In this document: piece after piece, positions 60,639-64,000 of the stretch
Layout: every line of letters begins with the position of its first letter
How positions within the stretch are numbered: position 1 is the stretch's first letter
Assembly: GCA_947095535.1 (NCBI GenBank)
Contig: OX352772.1
Coordinates: 33,747,445 to 33,811,444 of the forward strand
Reading direction: 5' to 3'
DNA: 64,000 nucleotides
Origin: Poecilobothrus nobilitatus
Taxonomy: Eukaryota; Arthropoda; Insecta; Diptera; Dolichopodidae
The notes under the pieces: generated by a model
What the model saw: the letters and a program-made list of their open reading frames with translations, nothing else
Databases searched by the model: none
Told to the model about the DNA's origin: nothing
Program-made: the position numbers and the translations under genes

Positions 60639-61449
60639 CAAAATAAAATTTTAATTTTAAATTCTAGTATTTCTATCAATAATTATATAATATAAATTAA
60701 CTTACCTAAATCACTTAATGCAACTGGTAATCTTAATAAAGCCTTATAAAATGGTCTTGTAAAGAATGCATCTAATAAATATTGATGTACTAAGGCTAAA
60801 CCTAATACACGACCACTAAAACGAAACCAATCGTGACAATTATCGACAATTTGTGAAAGTGGTGAAACTTGAACAGTATAAGTATCATTTGCAGAATATT
60901 CAAATAATCCATAATATGGATTAAATAGTTCACGTGATAATAAAAAGAAAAATTCTCTAAAAATAAACAGATAAAAAATTAACATTAAATATAAATTCAA
61001 AAAAACAATAAATATAATATTTAGTACCTTGAAGGACCTCCATAATCTAAACCTTCTTCAGTATCCCATAACACAGCTAAACGACCACGTTGTAAATCTT
61101 TTTTATTGGCAGACATTATACGACGGAATGCATCTTCCAATAAATGAGAACGACGAATATGAAGTCTAAAATGAAAATAAAAATAAATGTTTTAATATAT
61201 TTTATATTAATTATTTTATTAATTATAACCAAAAAAAAAAAAAAAAAAAAATCTTACTTTAATTTATGAGGTCCCTGTCCATAACCTTTTGATTCTAATT
61301 TCCTGTAAAAACCTCGTAATTTTGCTTCAAAATCACGTCTAAATGGTGGCGGTGCTCTTTGAGGTACTCTAGAGTTATTTAATGTTGGTGAGCCTTGTGG
61401 ACTTCTTTCTTCAATTGGAACATAACTCATTATCTCTTGCTCAAATAAG
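59896..61449 (-). CDS. Hecw: Hecw, HECT-type E3 ubiquitin ligase, C-terminal four exons
   Basis: Ubiquitin-protein ligase of the NEDD4-like HECW subfamily. It accepts ubiquitin from an E2 as a thioester on its catalytic Cys and passes it to a substrate lysine. Minus-strand exons: 61258-61449, 61028-61165, 60706-60956, 59896-60581. All borders are GT/AG and all junctions keep frame, giving 421 codons with no defects. The complete HECT domain is present: [90 protein letters not shown]. The active-site Cys is in [15 protein letters not shown] and the C-terminus is NTFGIE. The [17 protein letters not shown] block separates HECW from NEDD4 and SMURF. Upstream C2, WW and linker exons lie beyond the window. 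This is the only cellular gene here. Confidence 0.97.
60600..60633. repeat. Poly-T tract in a Hecw intron
   Basis: About 33 T (A on the coding strand) in the last Hecw intron, beginning 18 bases upstream of the acceptor of the final exon. The length suggests polymorphism or assembly uncertainty. Confidence 0.8.
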
Positions 61450-64000
61450 CTAAAATTAAAAAAAAAAAAACAAAAAAAATTTGATTAAATTAATTAAAAA
61501 AACAGTTATTTTTAATTATAAAATTATATTTTGTCTGAAATAGTTTTTCAAAAAAAGAAAATTACTAAGTATATATTTGTATACTTTATTTGTATAAATA
61601 TTTGTAGTATATATTTTCGGTTTTTGTTTTACAAATGTATACCTAAAAATATTTACCATATTAAAATAATAAAACTTACACTGCATAAATGATATAACAT
61701 GCTTTCGAGAGAAATCCCATGATTTTCGTTTGAAAACATGTATTTTAAAGAATTTACAACGCTTTATACTATTTTGCTCCATAAATAATATTATATTGTA
61801 TTTATATTGTAATGTTTTGTAATTATCTTTTACATAACAACATTTAAAAAATTTTTGTTTTTTTTTGTAAACATTAAATCATTTTTAACTTTTTTTTTTT
61901 TTATTTATATAAATTAATTTTTAAAATTTTTAATTTTGTAATTATTGTCAATGATATTTTCATTTATGATTTCTATATTTTGTAATGGATAATTTTTAAT
62001 TTATTTAAAACTAGATACTATTATTTTAGGGTACTGCTACCTAGACAATTAAAAGCGCTGAATATAAAAAATTGAAAAACTGCAATAAAAATTATAAATA
62101 TTTATGAAAATTGCATATTTTCAGGCGAAACTTTTTTTTATAATTTTATACCTATTGATTTTAAAAAAAAATTTTTTAATAAGGCCTACTTATTTTAAAT
62201 TTAAGAATTAAACCAAAAGAAATCCAAAAAAAAAAAAAGCGGAAAGAAATTTAGAACTATCGTGTAATAACACTTATTTATTTTTCATATTTTGAAAGCG
62301 ATGACAAATAAAGGAAAAATTATTAAGTGTCAATAAAACAACTTAAGACGATATTTTCAAATATTCTATACAAAAAGTTACAGGATGTATTACAGGTTAC
62401 ATCCTGGTTACAGTTACAGGATTGTATTACCCCCAAATACAGGATGTATTAAAAAAAAAAAATTAATGTTGTAAAGGATTCAAAAATACAGAGTTAATTA
62501 AAGCTCGTAGTTTACTCTATAAAATGCATTTTGTTACATTTCTGTAAAGTAAGCTGTAAAGTCTATTATCTCTAAAACGGTGCGTAAAATAGACTCAACG
62601 CTATACAATTTTTTTTTACTAAAGTATGTATGTATGTACTAATTTATACTAAAAATATTTTAACATTCAATATTTTTCACTCTCGTCAAATCACTCGTTT
62701 TAAAAAAAAAAAAAAAAAACAAATTAAACAACAAAATAAAATTTTGATCTAAATGTTGCAATAGTTAATCAATTATTTATAAATACAAAACTAAGTAATA
62801 AATTGAATTGTTAAATTTAAAATTTAACTGAATTGATGGAAGACATTGATTAATAATTGAAATAAAAAAAAAATTTTTAAAATTAATATTAATTAAAGAT
62901 AATAGAAAACAAAACCATAACAGTATTACTGCTTGTGTTTGTATTAATTAAACGTTTTTTTTTTTTTGTTTTATTTTTTTTTATTTTACCTATTTCCTGT
63001 CCTGTTAGTGGTTTTTTTCTTTTGATTTTATGTTGCCCTATTACAGAGTTCTTTATAATAATTTCTAACCACGAAATTATATCATTCAAATTTAAAATTT
63101 AATTTAATTAAATAAAAAGTGAACTTATCATGCAATAATAATTTTTTTTTTTTAGCCATGTGGTTTTTTTCTTTTAATTAATTGTAATTATTTTGTTTGA
63201 TAACATTTGTTTTAGTATATACTATTGAAGTATGAACTAAAATGGAACTGTAAAATAAAACAAAAATTAAGACGGTGACACCTATAATATATAAATTTTT
63301 TTTCAAAATTTTTCTTTATTTCATTCTTTATGGGTTGTGTACGAATGTTCGTTTCTCAAAATCTCGTTTTATAAAAATCTCGTTTTTTAAAATCTATAAA
63401 TAAATAAATAAAAGAAAGAAGATTTTGATGAAATGAGTTTTTAAGATACGAGCGCGCTCCCATTTTCTATATGTAGTAGAATAGTTTAGGTACTTAGGTG
63501 ACTAACCTACCTACCTATAGAAATAAGTGGGTTAGGCACCTTAGAATAGTTTAGAAGAAACATCATTTGAATAATGACAAAGTTTATAAGTCTAACTAAA
63601 ATTAACTATATAGGAATTCTATAAGTATGTATTTTTCTATGGACAGATCAAAAGTAATATTTCAAATTATAATAAATTTTTTTTTATATAACAATAATTG
63701 ATGAAACCCTTAAATTGATATGATCTTTTTTACAAATTATTCATTAATTCTCTTGTTCAATTTAATAATTTTCAAAATTTTATTTTTTTTTTTAAAATAC
63801 GTAACATTAATTTTTACATATCTAACCCTTTATAATATGTTTAGACCTTGGTTCAATCAATAAACCAATAATAATGATCTATTTTTTGATTTGCTTAAAC
63901 ATTGATTGAACCTTGACCTTATTTCTACTGGTACTACTATGAACTACAATGCTACATTATCTACATTTTTTTATAGAACCGCACAAACATTTTATGTAAT
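61450..64000 (-). other. Upstream intron of Hecw, no exon recognised
   Basis: The exon at 61258-61449 needs an upstream exon ending in a two-base partial codon. None with Hecw-like sequence was found to the window edge, so this is read as intron. It is AT-rich with poly-A/T runs. It holds ACAGGATGTATTA repeats (62385-62460), a hairpin with arms AGGTGACTAACC / GGTTAGGCACCT at 63498-63542, and a 12-bp inverted pair (GGTTCAATCAAT, ATTGATTGAACC) at 63850-63912. Confidence 0.6.

Noticed and set aside
61516..61782. Upstream Hecw exon on the minus strand
   Set aside because: It is open from an ATG and followed by a GTAAGT-like site, but the phase does not fit the next exon and the protein has no Hecw-like sequence.

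Overview
This window is nuclear DNA from an arthropod, almost certainly an insect. It is extremely AT-rich, genes are split by short GT-AG introns, and poly-A/T tracts and ATGT/ACAT micro-repeats are common. The only cellular gene seen is the 3' part of Hecw, a HECT ubiquitin ligase, on the minus strand at 59896-61449, with insect-like protein sequence. I cannot name the insect order. Nearly all other coding sequence comes from transposable elements, so this looks like a repeat-dense intergenic or heterochromatin-like stretch next to the end of Hecw.

Layout from left to right. 1-1281: 3' part of a piggyBac element ending at a TTAA. 1304-4310: an apparently complete element with imperfect terminal inverted repeats and an intact two-exon gene (1851-3992) for a transposase-like protein of an insect-expanded uncharacterised family. 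4380-5800: decayed tandem repeats. 5800-6940: internally deleted hAT remnant. 7682-16669: a large EnSpm/CACTA-type element encoding a C2H2/TNP2-like transposase (8436-10890) and a six-exon SAM-domain companion gene (10926-14510). The last exon of the companion is split by a 1577-bp hAT-type element (8-bp target duplication ATATTACG), which itself holds a 363-bp Tc1/mariner MITE. Repeat arrays follow to about 16.7 kb.

16.7-20.5 kb is mostly empty. 20550-22459: decayed hAT. 23164-26697: Tc1 element interrupted by a complete MULE (24301-26513, 9-bp duplication ACTAAAAAT, intact 469-aa FLYWCH/MULE transposase, 93-bp palindrome). 27925-28791: decayed THAP-domain gene on the minus strand. 28.9-29.4 and 32.9-33.3 kb: non-LTR ORF1-like remnants on either side of a nearly intact BED-type hAT (29551-32115). 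34.3-34.7 kb: decayed hAT-like remnant. 35831-37738: a second BED-type hAT with one nonsense codon. 38050-38780: decayed relative of the 1.85-4 kb transposase. 39.1-39.8 kb: copia LTR and gag start. 39966-40588: MULE/RING fragment.

41562-44812 is a second EnSpm SAM-type companion gene. A 254-bp MITE (duplication GACGGTAT) inserted in it, then a ZBED5-like hAT (42597-44710, duplication GTCTAGAC) inserted at the end of the MITE. Removing both rejoins the gene frame. 44.9-47.5 kb: decayed EnSpm transposase. 47505-48065: Polinton/Maverick-type integrase C-terminus with chromodomain. 49.2-49.5 kb: Harbinger remnant. 49.55-51.09 kb: decayed copia pol. 51.1-55.17 kb: a P-element (THAP9-like) gene preceded by an inverted partial copy of its own 5' half. 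Two Harbinger-type MITEs of one family (55173-55801, 58371-58878) flank a tRNA-derived SINE (57659-57864). Hecw then runs leftward from the window's right side, and its upstream exons lie beyond 64 kb.

The elements do not form a pathway. Their order of insertion can be read from target-site duplications and rejoined frames. The two most interesting objects are the intact uncharacterised transposon at 1.3-4.3 kb and the inverted P-element copy that could be transcribed as a hairpin RNA.
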